A stretch of DNA of 64,000 nt from assembly GCF_013408745.1 (NCBI RefSeq), contig NZ_JACCBJ010000001.1, positions 186,001 through 250,000 on the forward strand, read 5' to 3'. Made by a program: the position numbers and the translations under genes. The DNA comes from Leifsonia soli. Lineage in GTDB: Bacteria; Actinomycetota; Actinomycetes; Actinomycetales; Microbacteriaceae. This document shows, in pieces, positions 8,495-20,557 of this stretch (the stretch's first letter is position 1; the number at the start of each line of letters is the position of its first letter). A model generated the notes under the pieces. The model ran no database searches. It was not told the origin of the DNA and was given only the letters and a program-made list of their open reading frames with translations.

Positions 8495-9178
8495 ATGACT
8501 AGTCGCATCCTGGTTGTCGACGACGACACCGCGCTTGCGGAGATGATCGGCATCGTTCTCCGGACCGAGGGATTCGACCCTGTCTTCTGCGAGGACGGAG
8601 CACTCGCAGTGGACATCTTCCGGTCGTCCAAGCCCGACCTCGTCCTGCTCGACCTGATGCTCCCGGGCCTCGACGGCATCGAGGTGTGCGGTCGCATCCG
8701 CTCGGAGTCCGGTACGCCGATCATCATGCTCACCGCCAAATCCGACACCGCCGATGTGGTCAAGGGACTCGAGTCCGGTGCAGACGACTACATGGTGAAG
8801 CCTTTCAACCCGAAGGAGCTCGTGGCCCGCATCCGCACCCGGCTGCGTCCGGCCCCGGCCGCCCCGCCGACCGACGAGCTGTCTGTTGGCGACCTGGTCG
8901 TCGACGTCGCCGGGCACGAGGTGCGGCGGGGAGAGACCCGCATCGCTCTCACTCCTCTGGAGTTCGACCTCCTGCTCGCGCTCGCCTCCAAGCCGCAGCA
9001 GGTCTTCACGCGCGAGATGCTGCTCGAGCAGGTCTGGGGCTACCACTACAAAGCCGATACCCGGCTCGTGAACGTGCACGTCCAGCGGCTGCGCGCCAAG
9101 GTGGAGCAGGACCCGGACAACCCGAAGATCGTCATGACCGTGCGCGGCGTCGGCTACCGCGCCGGCGCGGCGGCCTAG
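8495..9178 (+). CDS. mtrA: Response regulator MtrA
   Basis: A 227-residue OmpR/PhoB-type response regulator. Receiver domain 1-115 with acidic pocket D9-D10-D11, phosphoacceptor Asp53 (LLDLMLPG) and the conserved Lys in VKPFNPKEL; winged-helix DNA-binding domain about 135-225 ending in TVRGVGYR. MtrA is the essential actinobacterial regulator that couples cell-wall metabolism, division and (in mycobacteria) dnaA control. Identity is set by sequence and by the mtrA-mtrB-lpqB order. The start follows GGGGAAC; mtrB begins 15 nt after its stop. Confidence 0.97.
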   Translation: MTSRILVVDDDTALAEMIGIVLRTEGFDPVFCEDGALAVDIFRSSKPDLVLLDLMLPGLDGIEVCGRIRSESGTPIIMLTAKSDTADVVKGLESGADDYMVKPFNPKELVARIRTRLRPAPAAPPTDELSVGDLVVDVAGHEVRRGETRIALTPLEFDLLLALASKPQQVFTREMLLEQVWGYHYKADTRLVNVHVQRLRAKVEQDPDNPKIVMTVRGVGYRAGAAA

Positions 9179-9193
9179 CGACCGGAGGGCCGG

Positions 9194-10828
9194 ATGGGCG
9201 CGCGGTGGCCGACGCGGGACTGGTGGCGCCAGACGCCCGCCCGTCTCGCCCGGCTGTGGCGCAGTTCGCTGCAGCTGCGGACCGTCGCCATCACGCTGCT
9301 CCTGACCGGCGTCGCCATCCTCGTCACCGGCATCTACATGTCCCTGAGCATCAGCAACGACCTGTACCAGTCGCGGCTCGACCAGGCGCTCCGCGACTCC
9401 AGCCGCGCGACCACAACGGCCCAGTCGACGCTGAACGCCTCCGACGTCTCCTCCGGGGATGCGGGCAAGAACCTGTTGAACACCGTCCTGCAGAGCGTCC
9501 AGGCGTCGACCTCGAGCCGTCTGGTCGCGGCCTACCGGGTGCCGGGACAGGACACGGGCATCCTCGCGCCCCCCGACCGCGGCAGCCCCGCCATGAACTC
9601 GGTCATCTCTCCCGAGCTGCGCGAGAAGGTGCAGAACGGCGGCTCGAAGCAGTACTACCAGTCGGTGGCGCTGCCCGCCGGGAGCGACAGCGATCCCGGC
9701 ATCGTTGTCGGGTCGCAGCTGACCCTTCCGTCCTACGGCGAGTACGAGCTCTACATCGGATACAACCTGCGCGACTCGGAGAACACCCTGCTCTTCGTGC
9801 AGAACACCCTGCTGCTGGCCGGCCTTGCGCTCATCCTGCTCATCGGCGCCATCACCTGGGTGATCGTGCGGTTCGTGGTGGAGCCGATCCGGGTGGCCGC
9901 GCGCACCAGCGAGCGGCTCGCCGCGGGCGATCTGGCCGTGCGCATCCCGGAGCGCGGGGAGGACGTGTTCGCGTCTCTCGCCCGCTCGTTCAACGGCATG
10001 GCCGACAGCCTCCAGAGCCAGATCAACCAGCTCGCGACGTTGTCGCAGCTGCAGCAGCGCTTCGTGTCCGATGTGTCCCACGAGCTGCGCACCCCGCTGA
10101 CCACCATCCGCCTGGCGGGTGACGTGATCTACGACCAGCGCGAGGGCTTCGCGCCGGCGACGGCCCGCACGGCCGAGCTGCTGCACACGCAGATCGAGCG
10201 GTTCGACCGCCTGCTCTCCGACCTGCTCGAGATTAGCCGCTACGACGCGGGCTCCGTCGTGCTCGACGCAGAACCCACCAACCTGGTCCGGCTCGCCGAG
10301 GACTGCGTCGACGAGCTCAGGACGCTCTCCGAGCAGAACGGCTCGGAACTGACGCTGGACGCCCCCGGCGGCTACTTCGACGTGCCGATGGACCCGCGGC
10401 GCATCCGCCGTGTCGTGCGCAACCTCATCGGCAACGCCATCGAGCACGGCGAGGGACGTCCGGTCGTCGTGACGGTCGACAGCAACGAGAGCGCGGTCGC
10501 CCTCACCGTCCGCGACTACGGCATCGGGATGAGCCCGCAGGACACCGGCCACGTCTTCGACCGGTTCTGGCGGGCGGACCCGTCGCGCAAGCGGACCCTC
10601 GGCGGCACGGGCCTCGGGCTCGCGATCTCGCTCGAGGACGCGACCCTCCACTCCGGCTGGCTGCAGGTGTGGTCGGCGCCGGGCGCCGGCTCGTGCTTCC
10701 GGCTCACCCTTCCGCGGGTGGTCGGTCGGGAGATCACCGCGTCGCCGCTGCCCCTTCCGCCGGCCGACGCGGGCGCGACGATGCCCCAGGAGAGCGGGAC
10801 CCCGACCGGGAGCGAGGCCCACGCATGA
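9194..10828 (+). CDS. mtrB: Sensor histidine kinase MtrB
   Basis: A 544-residue membrane kinase, partner of MtrA. First helix about 29-51, a large extracytoplasmic sensor region to about 205, second helix about 208-232, HAMP about 233-285, then HisKA with phosphoacceptor His296 in [11 protein letters not shown] and an HATPase_c domain with N-box ([12 protein letters not shown]), G1 (DYGIGM), F box (DRFWR) and G2 (GGTGLGLAI). It ends with a Pro/Ala-rich tail. The stop overlaps the lpqB ATG (ATGA), consistent with an operon in which the LpqB lipoprotein modulates MtrB. Confidence 0.97.
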   Translation: MGARWPTRDWWRQTPARLARLWRSSLQLRTVAITLLLTGVAILVTGIYMSLSISNDLYQSRLDQALRDSSRATTTAQSTLNASDVSSGDAGKNLLNTVLQSVQASTSSRLVAAYRVPGQDTGILAPPDRGSPAMNSVISPELREKVQNGGSKQYYQSVALPAGSDSDPGIVVGSQLTLPSYGEYELYIGYNLRDSENTLLFVQNTLLLAGLALILLIGAITWVIVRFVVEPIRVAARTSERLAAGDLAVRIPERGEDVFASLARSFNGMADSLQSQINQLATLSQLQQRFVSDVSHELRTPLTTIRLAGDVIYDQREGFAPATARTAELLHTQIERFDRLLSDLLEISRYDAGSVVLDAEPTNLVRLAEDCVDELRTLSEQNGSELTLDAPGGYFDVPMDPRRIRRVVRNLIGNAIEHGEGRPVVVTVDSNESAVALTVRDYGIGMSPQDTGHVFDRFWRADPSRKRTLGGTGLGLAISLEDATLHSGWLQVWSAPGAGSCFRLTLPRVVGREITASPLPLPPADAGATMPQESGTPTGSEAHA

Positions 10829-12534
10829 GCGAACGCACGCGATCCTGGGGCCTGCGCGTCGCGGTGGCATCGGTGACCGCCCTGGTGCTGGTCGCGCTCG
10901 CCGCCTGCGCCAGCATCCCGGACTCGGGGCCGGTGCGTCAGGGAGCGCCGGTCGCCCAGGTGAACGACCCCCTCGACCTCGATTTCAACCCGTCGAAGCC
11001 CGAGAAGGGCGCGAGCCAGCAGCGGATCGTTCAGGGGTTCATCGACGCGGCCTCCAGCCCGAAGAACAATTTCGCCATCGCGCGCGAGTACCTGACGCGG
11101 TCGATGGCCGCGAACTGGAACCCGGACGAGTCGGTGACCGTCGACGACGGGCGCAACCGGAGTTACGACGATCAGGGCACTCTCTGGCGCGTGGAGGTCA
11201 CCCCGGTCGCCAACATCGACTCCATCGGCATGTACCACCCGGTGAGGAGCACGGCTCCCGTCGGTCTCAACTACCAGCTGGTCAAAGAGGACGGGGAGTG
11301 GCGCATCTCGGTGGCACCGGACGGCGTGGTCATCGACGATCCGACGTTCCGCGCCGTGTACACGCAGCAGACCTTGTACTTCTTCAGCCCCGGCTATTCC
11401 TACCTCGTGCCGGATGCGCGCTGGTTCCCGGCCCGGGTGGCGTCGGCGGCGACGCGCGTGGCGAGCTCGCTGCTCGCCGGGCCGGCGCCGTGGCTGAGCG
11501 GGGCGGTGACGACGGCGTTCCCCAAGGGCACCCAGCTCGCCGTCCCCTCGGTGACGACCGCCGGCGGTGTCGCCCGGGTGGACCTCAGCTCGGAAGCGGG
11601 TCAGGCCGACCCGACGCAACTGCAGCGGATGCAGTACCAGCTGGAGCAGTCCCTGGGCAGTCTCGCGCAGAGCGTCCAGTTGTCCATCGAGGGCAACGCC
11701 CAGCAGGTCCCGTCGCTCAGCACCGCCGCTCTGCCCATCCGGAACCCGTCCGTCGACGCGCATCCGTTCGTGGACCGCGGCGATGTGTTCGGCCCGCTCA
11801 ACGGGGACACGGTGGCAGCGCTCAGCGGCCTGAGCGACAAGGTCGTGTCTCTGCACCCGTCGGCCGTCACCCTCAGCGCGTCGCGCGACCAGGCCGCTGT
11901 CCTGTCGCAGGCGGGCGTGTACTCGGTCCGCAAGAGCGGCGATCCGGTCCGGGTGGATGCGCGCCCCGGTCTCATCGGTCCGTCGCTGGACGCCGACGGC
12001 TGGGTCTGGTCGGTGCCGGCGGCGGCCCCGAACGCGATCCAGGTCGCGTCCGCCACCGGAGGAGAGCCCCACGCCGTCACCGTCAACTGGCCGAACGCGA
12101 CCGCCATCCTCTCGCTCGCCGTCTCGCGGGACGGCACCCGGGTTGCGGCCCTCGTTCAGACCGCGACCGGCTATTCGCTCATGGCAGCGGGGATCGTCCG
12201 CGGCGGAAACGCATCGCCCGTCTCGCTGACGGAGCCGGTCGAGCTCGCTGTGCCGACGTCGGTGCCGCGCTCGGCCGCCTGGACGAGTGATCTCACCATC
12301 GCGGTGCTCAGCTCGACCAACGGGGAAGCGACCAGCATCGCGCAGCAGACCGTCGGCGGCGAGCAGACCACGACCTCCGGTCCTGCGGGCGGTCGCGTGA
12401 TCGTCGGGGCGTCCGGACTGGCGCCCTACGTGGTGCTCGGTGCGGATGGCACGCTGCTCGCGCCGACGGGCACCGGCTGGCAGGCGCAGATCGACAAGGT
12501 CGGGGCCGTGGCCGTGCAGCAGGGTCAGCCGTAA
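10825..12534 (+). CDS. lpqB: Lipoprotein LpqB
   Basis: A 569-residue lipoprotein. The signal peptide ([22 protein letters not shown], helix about 8-26) ends in a lipobox L-A-A-C, so the mature protein starts at about Cys28. A GerMN domain lies in the middle (about 190-330, including the [15 protein letters not shown] element) and the C-terminal half forms a beta-propeller-like region of the LpqB family. LpqB works with the MtrAB sensor at the outer face of the membrane and influences cell-wall turnover. Translation is coupled to mtrB through a 4-nt overlap. Confidence 0.95.
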   Translation: MSERTRSWGLRVAVASVTALVLVALAACASIPDSGPVRQGAPVAQVNDPLDLDFNPSKPEKGASQQRIVQGFIDAASSPKNNFAIAREYLTRSMAANWNPDESVTVDDGRNRSYDDQGTLWRVEVTPVANIDSIGMYHPVRSTAPVGLNYQLVKEDGEWRISVAPDGVVIDDPTFRAVYTQQTLYFFSPGYSYLVPDARWFPARVASAATRVASSLLAGPAPWLSGAVTTAFPKGTQLAVPSVTTAGGVARVDLSSEAGQADPTQLQRMQYQLEQSLGSLAQSVQLSIEGNAQQVPSLSTAALPIRNPSVDAHPFVDRGDVFGPLNGDTVAALSGLSDKVVSLHPSAVTLSASRDQAAVLSQAGVYSVRKSGDPVRVDARPGLIGPSLDADGWVWSVPAAAPNAIQVASATGGEPHAVTVNWPNATAILSLAVSRDGTRVAALVQTATGYSLMAAGIVRGGNASPVSLTEPVELAVPTSVPRSAAWTSDLTIAVLSSTNGEATSIAQQTVGGEQTTTSGPAGGRVIVGASGLAPYVVLGADGTLLAPTGTGWQAQIDKVGAVAVQQGQP

Positions 12535-12548
12535 ACCGCTCTCCCTGC

Positions 12549-12584
12549 GTGTCCACAGCCGCCGCCACCAGCCGGTTCTCCACA
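12549..12584 (+). promoter_or_regulatory. Two DnaA-box-like 9-mers between lpqB and comF
   Basis: GTGTCCACA at 12549-12557 and TTCTCCACA at 12576-12584 each differ at one or two positions from the actinobacterial DnaA box TTGTCCACA. They lie 27 nt apart in the same orientation in a 100-nt gap. They may be chance matches; no AT-rich unwinding element is present, so this is not an origin. Confidence 0.25.
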
Positions 12585-12634
12585 GATTCCGCCTCGACGG
12601 CCCGCCCGGAACCGCGCCCCGGGATGCTCGAACC

Positions 12635-13384
12635 ATGACAGCCAACACCCTGGTCCGCGAATCCCTGCTCGACGCCGCCGCGATCGTCCTCCCTGTGCGA
12701 TGCGCCGGGTGCCGTCGTCCCGACCGCTCTCTCTGCGACGACTGCGACGCGGCGCTGCGCCCGGTCGCCCGGCTCGATGCGATAGGCGACATCCCGGTCT
12801 GGTCCGCGCTCAGCTACGAGGGCGTCGCGCGGCGCGTGCTGCTGGCCTACAAGGACGGCGGCCGGGTGGACGTGGTGCGAGCGCTCGCGCGCGCCCTGCG
12901 CTGTGCGGTGGCGGAGGCGCAGAGGCAGACCGCCCGCGCGCCCGGCGAAGCCGACGCCGGCGACGCGGCCCTGCTGCCCGTTCTCATCCCGTCCACCCGG
13001 TCCGCCTGGCGCCGGAGGGGCTACCACCCGAGCCGCTCGGTCCTCGCCCGGGCGCACATCCTGGTCCCTCCGCTCTGGCGAGCGCTGCGACTGTCGCGCC
13101 AAACGGCGGACCAGGCCGGGCTCACGGCCACGCAGCGTTCCGGGAACCGGCGGGGCAGCTTCGTCGCCTCGAGGCGGCTGGCCGGCCGCACCTGCCTGAT
13201 CGTGGACGACATCGTGACCTCTGGGGCGACCATCGCCGAAGCGGCCAGAGCGATCCGAGCCGTCGGCGGCCGGGTAGCGGGTGCGGCCGCGATCGCCCGG
13301 ACGCCGCTCCGCGGTGGAGGGCGTGTCCAGCAACCACACAGCGGACCCTGGGGAGATGCCGCCTGTTTTCCGGTTTCTAAATGA
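12635..13384 (+). CDS. ComF family phosphoribosyltransferase-like protein
   Basis: A 249-residue ComF-type protein. It opens with a zinc-finger-like cysteine set (C-A-G-C near 24-27 and C-D-D-C near 36-39) and ends in a phosphoribosyltransferase fold whose PRPP loop is LIVDDIVTSGATIAEAA (about 188-204). In naturally competent bacteria ComF aids uptake of single-stranded DNA; in most actinobacteria its role is open. The gene lies between lpqB and hpf, its usual place in this group. The ATG at 12635 gives a compact protein; the frame is open upstream but without a ribosome site. Confidence 0.9.
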   Translation: MTANTLVRESLLDAAAIVLPVRCAGCRRPDRSLCDDCDAALRPVARLDAIGDIPVWSALSYEGVARRVLLAYKDGGRVDVVRALARALRCAVAEAQRQTARAPGEADAGDAALLPVLIPSTRSAWRRRGYHPSRSVLARAHILVPPLWRALRLSRQTADQAGLTATQRSGNRRGSFVASRRLAGRTCLIVDDIVTSGATIAEAARAIRAVGGRVAGAAAIARTPLRGGGRVQQPHSGPWGDAACFPVSK

Positions 13385-13472
13385 GGTCGGCGGCACTACG
13401 GTAGTCGAAAAGGTGTGGTCGATCCGCCCTTCGTGATCCGGGCGGTCGTCACGCCGGAACAGGGAGGTCTCC

Positions 13473-14174
13473 ATGGACATCAACATCATCGGACGCAACC
13501 TGGGTATCACTGATCGCTTCCGGGAGTACGCCACCGAGAAGTCCGAGAAAGTGGCGCATCTGGCCGAGAGGGCGATCTCGTTCGAGATCAAGGTCAGCAG
13601 GCACAACGAGAAGCTGGGCAGCCAGAACGGCGACGATCGGGTCGAATTGACCCTCGTCGGTCCGAAGGCCGTCGTGCGGTCCGAGGCGACAGGGCAGGAC
13701 AAGTACGCCGCCTTCGACATCGCCCTCGGCAAGCTCCTCGAGCGCGTGAGGCGAGCGAAGGACCGACGCAAGGTCCATCGCGGGCAGCACCGACCGACCT
13801 CGTTGCGTGAGGCGAGCACGGACGGTTTCAGTGCGGTCGGACTCGCGGCGGCTCCCGTCGCAGTGCTCGACCAGGTGAGAACCGGCGCGATGCCCGCCGT
13901 GTCCGATGAAACGGAGGAGAAGGCGGAGGCGGAGGAGGAGTACTCTCCCGTCGTCATCCGCAAGAAGGTGTTCGCCTCCGTACCGATGACCGTGGACGAC
14001 GCTCTGTACTACATGGAGCTCGTCGGACACGACTTCTATCTGTTCGTCGACCAGGAGACCATGCGTCCGAGCGTCGTCTACCGCCGCAAGGGCTGGGACT
14101 ACGGCGTGATCGCGCTCGACGACGAGGCCGAAGAGCTGCAGGAGGTCGCGACCGCGGCCCGCAAGCTGGGCTGA
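13473..14174 (+). CDS. hpf: Ribosome hibernation-promoting factor, long form (HPF/RaiA)
   Basis: A 233-residue long-form HPF. The N-terminal S30AE domain (1-100, MDINIIGRNLGITDRFREY) binds the 30S decoding centre; an acidic linker with EEKAEAEEE follows; the C-terminal dimerisation domain (about 165-225, VVIRKKVFASVPMTVDDAL, then RRKGWDYGVIAL) joins two ribosomes into 100S particles. It would act in stationary phase or hypoxia to protect idle ribosomes. A strong GGGAGG lies 6 nt before the ATG. The position just before secA is conserved in actinobacteria. Confidence 0.96.
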   Translation: MDINIIGRNLGITDRFREYATEKSEKVAHLAERAISFEIKVSRHNEKLGSQNGDDRVELTLVGPKAVVRSEATGQDKYAAFDIALGKLLERVRRAKDRRKVHRGQHRPTSLREASTDGFSAVGLAAAPVAVLDQVRTGAMPAVSDETEEKAEAEEEYSPVVIRKKVFASVPMTVDDALYYMELVGHDFYLFVDQETMRPSVVYRRKGWDYGVIALDDEAEELQEVATAARKLG

Positions 14175-14198
14175 CCGCGGCGCACGCCGTGGAAGCGT

Positions 14199-14231
14199 CG
14201 ATGGCGGCCGCCCGGGCGGCGGCCGCCATCG
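14199..14231 (+). terminator. Hairpin terminator downstream of hpf
   Basis: A perfect 14-bp stem (CGATGGCGGCCGCC at 14199-14212, complement at 14218-14231) with a 5-nt CGGGC loop, 25 nt after the hpf stop. There is no U-tract, as is usual for G+C-rich actinobacterial terminators. It separates hpf from secA. Confidence 0.7.
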
Positions 14232-14415
14232 ACTCGCCCGATCAGCATTCCCGAGGCTGCGCCGAGCGGGCGTCCAGACTCCTCTCAGGCCGGGCAGGTC
14301 GAACGTCAGGGCGGAACAAGTAGCATGTCTCTAGCGTCGGCGGAGTATGCCGTCCGGCGTGCGTCCGCCGGGGCGCCGGGCTGTCCGCCCGACCGAGCGT
14401 AAGTGGAGTGCATCA

Positions 14416-17220
<2,805 letters not shown>

Positions 17221-17235
17221 TCGGGAACTGATCGC

Positions 17236-17271
17236 ACGACGATGGCGGCCCCGCGGGGCCGCCATCGTCGT
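17236..17271. terminator. Bidirectional hairpin terminator between secA and the Rv3235-like gene
   Basis: A perfect 36-nt palindrome: ACGACGATGGCGGCCCC at 17236-17252 pairs with 17255-17271 around a central GC. It lies 15 nt after the secA stop and 8 nt after (on the other strand) the convergent gene, so it can end both transcripts. No U-tract. Confidence 0.7.
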
Positions 17272-17279
17272 CTCCGCCG

Positions 17280-17831
17280 CTACAGGACGTTGATGGCCGT
17301 GGCGCGCCACCGGGTACGGTGGCGCTCCAGCCGGATGGCAACGGCCCGTGACCGACCGGGCTGGTGCACCATCACGACCGCTTCGACGACGCCCTCGACC
17401 GGGAACGCCAGCAGAGGATCGCCGATGGTCATACGCGGTCGCAGCGGATTGTCGGCCGCGGTCGTCCGCGCCTGGACGGTCAGCATGGTGCGACGCAGAA
17501 GGTGGACGTAGACCGAGTCGCTCACCCAGCGGCCGATCTGATCGAGCGGGCGGGCTCCCGCGAGGATCTCCACCACCGACCGCGCGAGGTTCGAGCACAG
17601 GGTCGCCGGACTCGGCTCCCCGTTCGTCGGAAACTCGACGAGGTCGCCGGGGCGCCCCTCCCGTCGTGCGATGACCCTGTCCATAAGCCCCGCGTCGGCC
17701 AGCGGCTGGGCCGGCGGCCGGTCCGATGACGGATCTCCGAGGAGAGCGCCCGGACGGCCGGCGGCTGCCGGCCGTCCGCCGGGCAGTGCCGAGGGGGACG
17801 GGGTCGCGGGGGCGAGGGCGAGGTGGTGCAT
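17280..17831 (-). CDS. Rv3235 family protein
   Basis: A 183-residue protein of the actinobacterial Rv3235 family, of unknown function. The first about 65 residues are Pro/Ala/Gly-rich and probably disordered; the conserved domain follows (about 75-183) with NLARSVVEILAGARPLDQIGRW and the basic LRRTMLTVQAR region, then a hydrophobic beta-rich end. It is soluble, with no signal peptide. The ATG at 17831 has GGGAGAT upstream. A homologue near secA is the standard arrangement in Mycobacterium and relatives, which suggests a link to secretion or cell-wall biology but proves nothing. Confidence 0.85.
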   Translation of the reverse strand: MHHLALAPATPSPSALPGGRPAAAGRPGALLGDPSSDRPPAQPLADAGLMDRVIARREGRPGDLVEFPTNGEPSPATLCSNLARSVVEILAGARPLDQIGRWVSDSVYVHLLRRTMLTVQARTTAADNPLRPRMTIGDPLLAFPVEGVVEAVVMVHQPGRSRAVAIRLERHRTRWRATAINVL

Positions 17832-17940
17832 GTGATCTCCCGGAGGGGTGTGTCGGTGGTCTGTGCTGAAATAGAGTCGTGATATGTGCGATTCCTCACT
17901 CAAACAGGTCGACGGGCGTCGGACCAGGGCACAAACGCGT

Positions 17941-17949
17941 TGTGGATAA
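17941..17949 (-). promoter_or_regulatory. Perfect DnaA box upstream of pdtaS
   Basis: TGTGGATAA here reads TTATCCACA on the minus strand, the canonical DnaA box, 41 nt before the pdtaS GTG. It is isolated: no second good box within 100 nt. It could allow DnaA to influence pdtaS or the divergent gene, or may be chance. Confidence 0.4.
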
Positions 17950-17989
17950 CTCTCGTCATCCCTGTCGGAGCGCCGTTTAGGATGGGGAG

Positions 17990-19483
17990 GTGTCGACCCT
18001 CAGCGATCTCGTCCATGCCCATGGCCGCTCCTCGGAAGAGGACGTCGAGTGGCTGCACGGCCTCGTCGGCGACTGGCAGCTCCTGGCCGATCTCGCCTTC
18101 GCGGACATCGTGCTGTGGGTGCCGACCGCCGACGACGACTTCGTCGCGGTGGCGCACGCCCGCCCCTCCTCGGCGGCGACGCTCTTCTACCGGGATTTCG
18201 TCGGCCAGCGCATCAAGCCGGAGTGGCGCCAGCAGGTGACCGACGCGTACCGGTCGAAGCAGATCATCGACACGTCGGCTCCCGACTGGTACGAAGAGAC
18301 GCCGACGCGCGTGCGCGCGGTGCCCGTGATCCGCCGGCTCACCGTCCACTCGCCGGACACCGCTCCGGAGCCCGTTGCGGTGATCACGCGCCACACCAAT
18401 CTGAGCGAGGCGCGCACCCCGAGCCGCCAGGAGCTCACCTTCAACGAATGCGCCAACGATCTCTTCAACATGATCGCGACGGGCGACTTCCCCGACCTCG
18501 GAGCCCCGGCTGCCCCTCGACGCGGCGCCCCGCGCGCTGCCGACGGCCTGATCCGGCTCGACGTCGACGGCATCACCACCTTCGCCAGCCCCAACGCGCT
18601 GAGCGCCTTCAACCGCATGGGCTTCACCGGCGAGCTGGAGGGCGAGTCGCTCGCCACGGTGACGACCGGCCTCCTGGCGGGCACCATCACCGTCGACGAG
18701 TCCCTGCCGCTGGTCGTGACCGGCCGTGCGCCTTGGCGCACCGACATCGAGGCGCGCGGCGTGACGGTGTCGCTGCGTGCCATCCCCATCCGCAACCGCG
18801 GCGAGCGGGTCGGCGCCATCGTGCTCTGCCGCGACGTCTCAGAGCAGCGGCACCAGGAGCGGGAGCTCATCACCAAGGATGCGACGATCCGCGAGATCCA
18901 CCACCGCGTGAAGAACAACCTGCAGACCGTGGCATCCCTGCTGCGCATCCAGGCGCGCCGCACCCACTCGGAGGAGGCGCGCGAAGCCCTCAGCCAGGCC
19001 ATGCGGCGCGTGGCGGCCATCGCCGTGGTGCACGACACCCTGTCGACGGGCCTGGCGCAGATCGTGGACTTCGACGACGTGTTCGATCGCGTGCTGCTGC
19101 TCGTCGCCGAGGTCGCGGCGAGCCACACGACGACGGTGCATCCGAAGAAGTCGGGGACCTTCGGCAAGCTGCCGTCGGAGTACGCGACACCGCTGGCGCT
19201 GGCGCTCACCGAGCTCGTGACCAACGCCGTGGAGCACGGCCTCGCCGGCCGCGAGGGCGAGGTCGAGATCGTCGCCAACCGGTCGGAGGAGTCGCTGACC
19301 GTCAAGGTGGTCGACAACGGGTCCGGCCTCCCGGAGGGCAAGGTCGGGACGGGTCTCGGAACCCAGATCGTCCGGACGCTCATCCAGGGGGAGCTCGGCG
19401 GAGCGATCGACTGGCACACGATGATGGGGCAGGGCACCGAGGTGACCATCGAGGTCCCGCTACGGTACCTGACCAAGATCTGA
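17990..19483 (+). CDS. pdtaS: Sensor histidine kinase PdtaS
   Basis: A 497-residue soluble histidine kinase of the HisKA_2/HWE type. An N-terminal GAF-like domain (about 1-150) is followed by a PAS-like domain (about 180-290), then the kinase core with phosphoacceptor His304 in REIHHRVKNNLQTVASLL and an HATPase_c domain (ELVTNAVEHG N-box about 405-414, VDNGSGLP, GTGLGTQI). No membrane helix. PdtaS phosphorylates the RNA-binding ANTAR regulator PdtaR, which is not in this window. Its start is GTG with GGGGAGG immediately upstream. Adjacency to whiB mirrors Rv3220c-Rv3219 of M. tuberculosis and supports the name. Confidence 0.93.
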   Translation: MSTLSDLVHAHGRSSEEDVEWLHGLVGDWQLLADLAFADIVLWVPTADDDFVAVAHARPSSAATLFYRDFVGQRIKPEWRQQVTDAYRSKQIIDTSAPDWYEETPTRVRAVPVIRRLTVHSPDTAPEPVAVITRHTNLSEARTPSRQELTFNECANDLFNMIATGDFPDLGAPAAPRRGAPRAADGLIRLDVDGITTFASPNALSAFNRMGFTGELEGESLATVTTGLLAGTITVDESLPLVVTGRAPWRTDIEARGVTVSLRAIPIRNRGERVGAIVLCRDVSEQRHQERELITKDATIREIHHRVKNNLQTVASLLRIQARRTHSEEAREALSQAMRRVAAIAVVHDTLSTGLAQIVDFDDVFDRVLLLVAEVAASHTTTVHPKKSGTFGKLPSEYATPLALALTELVTNAVEHGLAGREGEVEIVANRSEESLTVKVVDNGSGLPEGKVGTGLGTQIVRTLIQGELGGAIDWHTMMGQGTEVTIEVPLRYLTKI

Positions 19484-19512
19484 CCGGCGGACGCTCCCGC
19501 AGAAAGAAAAAT

Positions 19513-19555
19513 GCCGAGGGGCGCTCGGTGCTAGGTGTGTGAGCGCCGCCTCGGC
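19513..19555. terminator. Terminator between convergent pdtaS and whiB
   Basis: GCCGAGGGGCGCTC (19513-19526) pairs with 19541-19555 with one bulged G and a 14-nt loop. On the minus strand the stem is followed by a T-rich tract (ATTTTTCTTTCT), so it is a good intrinsic terminator for whiB and may also end pdtaS. Confidence 0.75.
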
Positions 19556-19613
19556 TGTGTCGGACGCGCGGGTGGGTAGGGCCCGCGCCGACGATGGGGG
19601 ATGGGGTGGAGCG

Positions 19614-19862
19614 TCAGGATGCGCGACGTGCGCGTGCGGCGCGGCGCTTGAGAGCGCGGCGCTCATCCTCGGAGAGACCGCCCCAGACGCCCGAGTCCTG
19701 TCCGGTCTCGAGGGCGTACTGCAGGCAGATCTCGGTCACGGTGCAGCGTGCGCAGACCGCCTTGGCCTTGTCGATCTGGTCGACCGCAGGGCCGGTGTTG
19801 CCCACCGGGAAGAAAAGCTCAGGGTCCGCGGTGAGGCAGGCGGCTTTGTCGCGCCAATCCAT
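19614..19862 (-). CDS. whiB1: WhiB family redox-sensing transcriptional regulator (WhiB1-like)
   Basis: An 82-residue Wbl protein. The four iron-sulfur ligands are Cys9, Cys37, Cys40 and Cys46 (C-x27-C-x2-C-x5-C), followed by the GVWGG turn at 58-62 and a basic tail KRRAARARRAS. It would bind a [4Fe-4S] cluster sensitive to NO and oxygen and act with the principal sigma factor. Short length, motif spacing and the place next to pdtaS point to the WhiB1 subgroup. AAGGAG lies 10 nt before the ATG; the upstream 225-nt gap is comparatively AT-rich and would hold its promoter and a long leader. Confidence 0.92.
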   Translation of the reverse strand: MDWRDKAACLTADPELFFPVGNTGPAVDQIDKAKAVCARCTVTEICLQYALETGQDSGVWGGLSEDERRALKRRAARARRAS

Positions 19863-20021
19863 GAAGATGTGCTCCTTGTTTACTGGGGTTCCTGACCCGA
19901 GAGGGCCATAGAATGCAGATAAGCAGTCGGGTTGCAGGGTGCTTAGATCCGTGGGGAATCAGACCTGCCCACGACCCTGTGAGCGTTAACTCGACCGTTG
20001 AATATGCTCCCATAGCCCTTA

Positions 20022-20051
20022 TTGCGAATCAATAGTTTTGTATGGGATAAC
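20022..20051 (+). promoter_or_regulatory. Candidate promoter for the 20088 membrane-protein gene
   Basis: TTGCGA (20022-20027), an 18-nt spacer and GATAAC (20046-20051) in a locally AT-rich segment. Transcription would start near 20058, giving a 30-nt leader with a GTCAGGA ribosome site before the GTG at 20088. Sequence match only. Confidence 0.4.
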
Positions 20052-20087
20052 GCTGAGAACACGAGCCGGAAACGTCAGGATGCTATA

Positions 20088-20528
20088 GTGCCCGACCCCC
20101 AGAACGCCCCGGAGGCGGCCGCTCAGCACCGCCCGGCGCGCCCGCCCCTCCTCACGGTGCTGACCGTGATCCTCGCGCTCGAGACGGCCCTCGTGGCCGG
20201 TGTGGCGTGCTGGCTGGTCTACGAACTGCTCACGCAGACGCCGGAGTCGTACCCCTCCGCGGTCGCCATCGTGATCCTCGTCCTCCTCGCCGCGGCCTGG
20301 CTGATCGCGACACTCGTCGGCCTGCTGCGCCGCCGGGGCTGGGCGCGTGCGTCCGCCCTCACCATCCAGATCCTCCAGCTCGCGGTCGCCGTCGGCTGTT
20401 TCCAGGGCTTCTATGCGCGCCCGGACGTCGGCTGGGCCCTCCTGGTGCCCGCGGTCGTCGCCGGCGTCCTGGCCGTCTCCCCGGCCGTGGTCCGCGCCAC
20501 GGCGCGCAACACGGAGCAACACGAATAG
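20088..20528 (+). CDS. Small polytopic membrane protein of unknown function
   Basis: A 146-residue protein with a Pro/Ala-rich N-terminal tail (about 1-20) and four predicted membrane helices at about 22-49, 57-80, 88-108 and 114-136. I do not recognise a named family; it resembles the many small four-helix actinobacterial membrane proteins. The GTG start is chosen for the GTCAGGA just upstream and because the longer in-frame option (TTG at 20022) falls inside the likely promoter. It is followed after 29 nt by the DUF1684 gene in the same direction. Confidence 0.75.
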   Translation: MPDPQNAPEAAAQHRPARPPLLTVLTVILALETALVAGVACWLVYELLTQTPESYPSAVAIVILVLLAAAWLIATLVGLLRRRGWARASALTIQILQLAVAVGCFQGFYARPDVGWALLVPAVVAGVLAVSPAVVRATARNTEQHE

Positions 20529-20557
20529 CGTCCGGCGGGAACAAGCCGGAGACTCGA

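Noticed and set aside
12549..12584. Replication origin from two DnaA-like boxes
   Set aside because: Only two imperfect boxes, no AT-rich region, and no dnaA, dnaN or parAB nearby.
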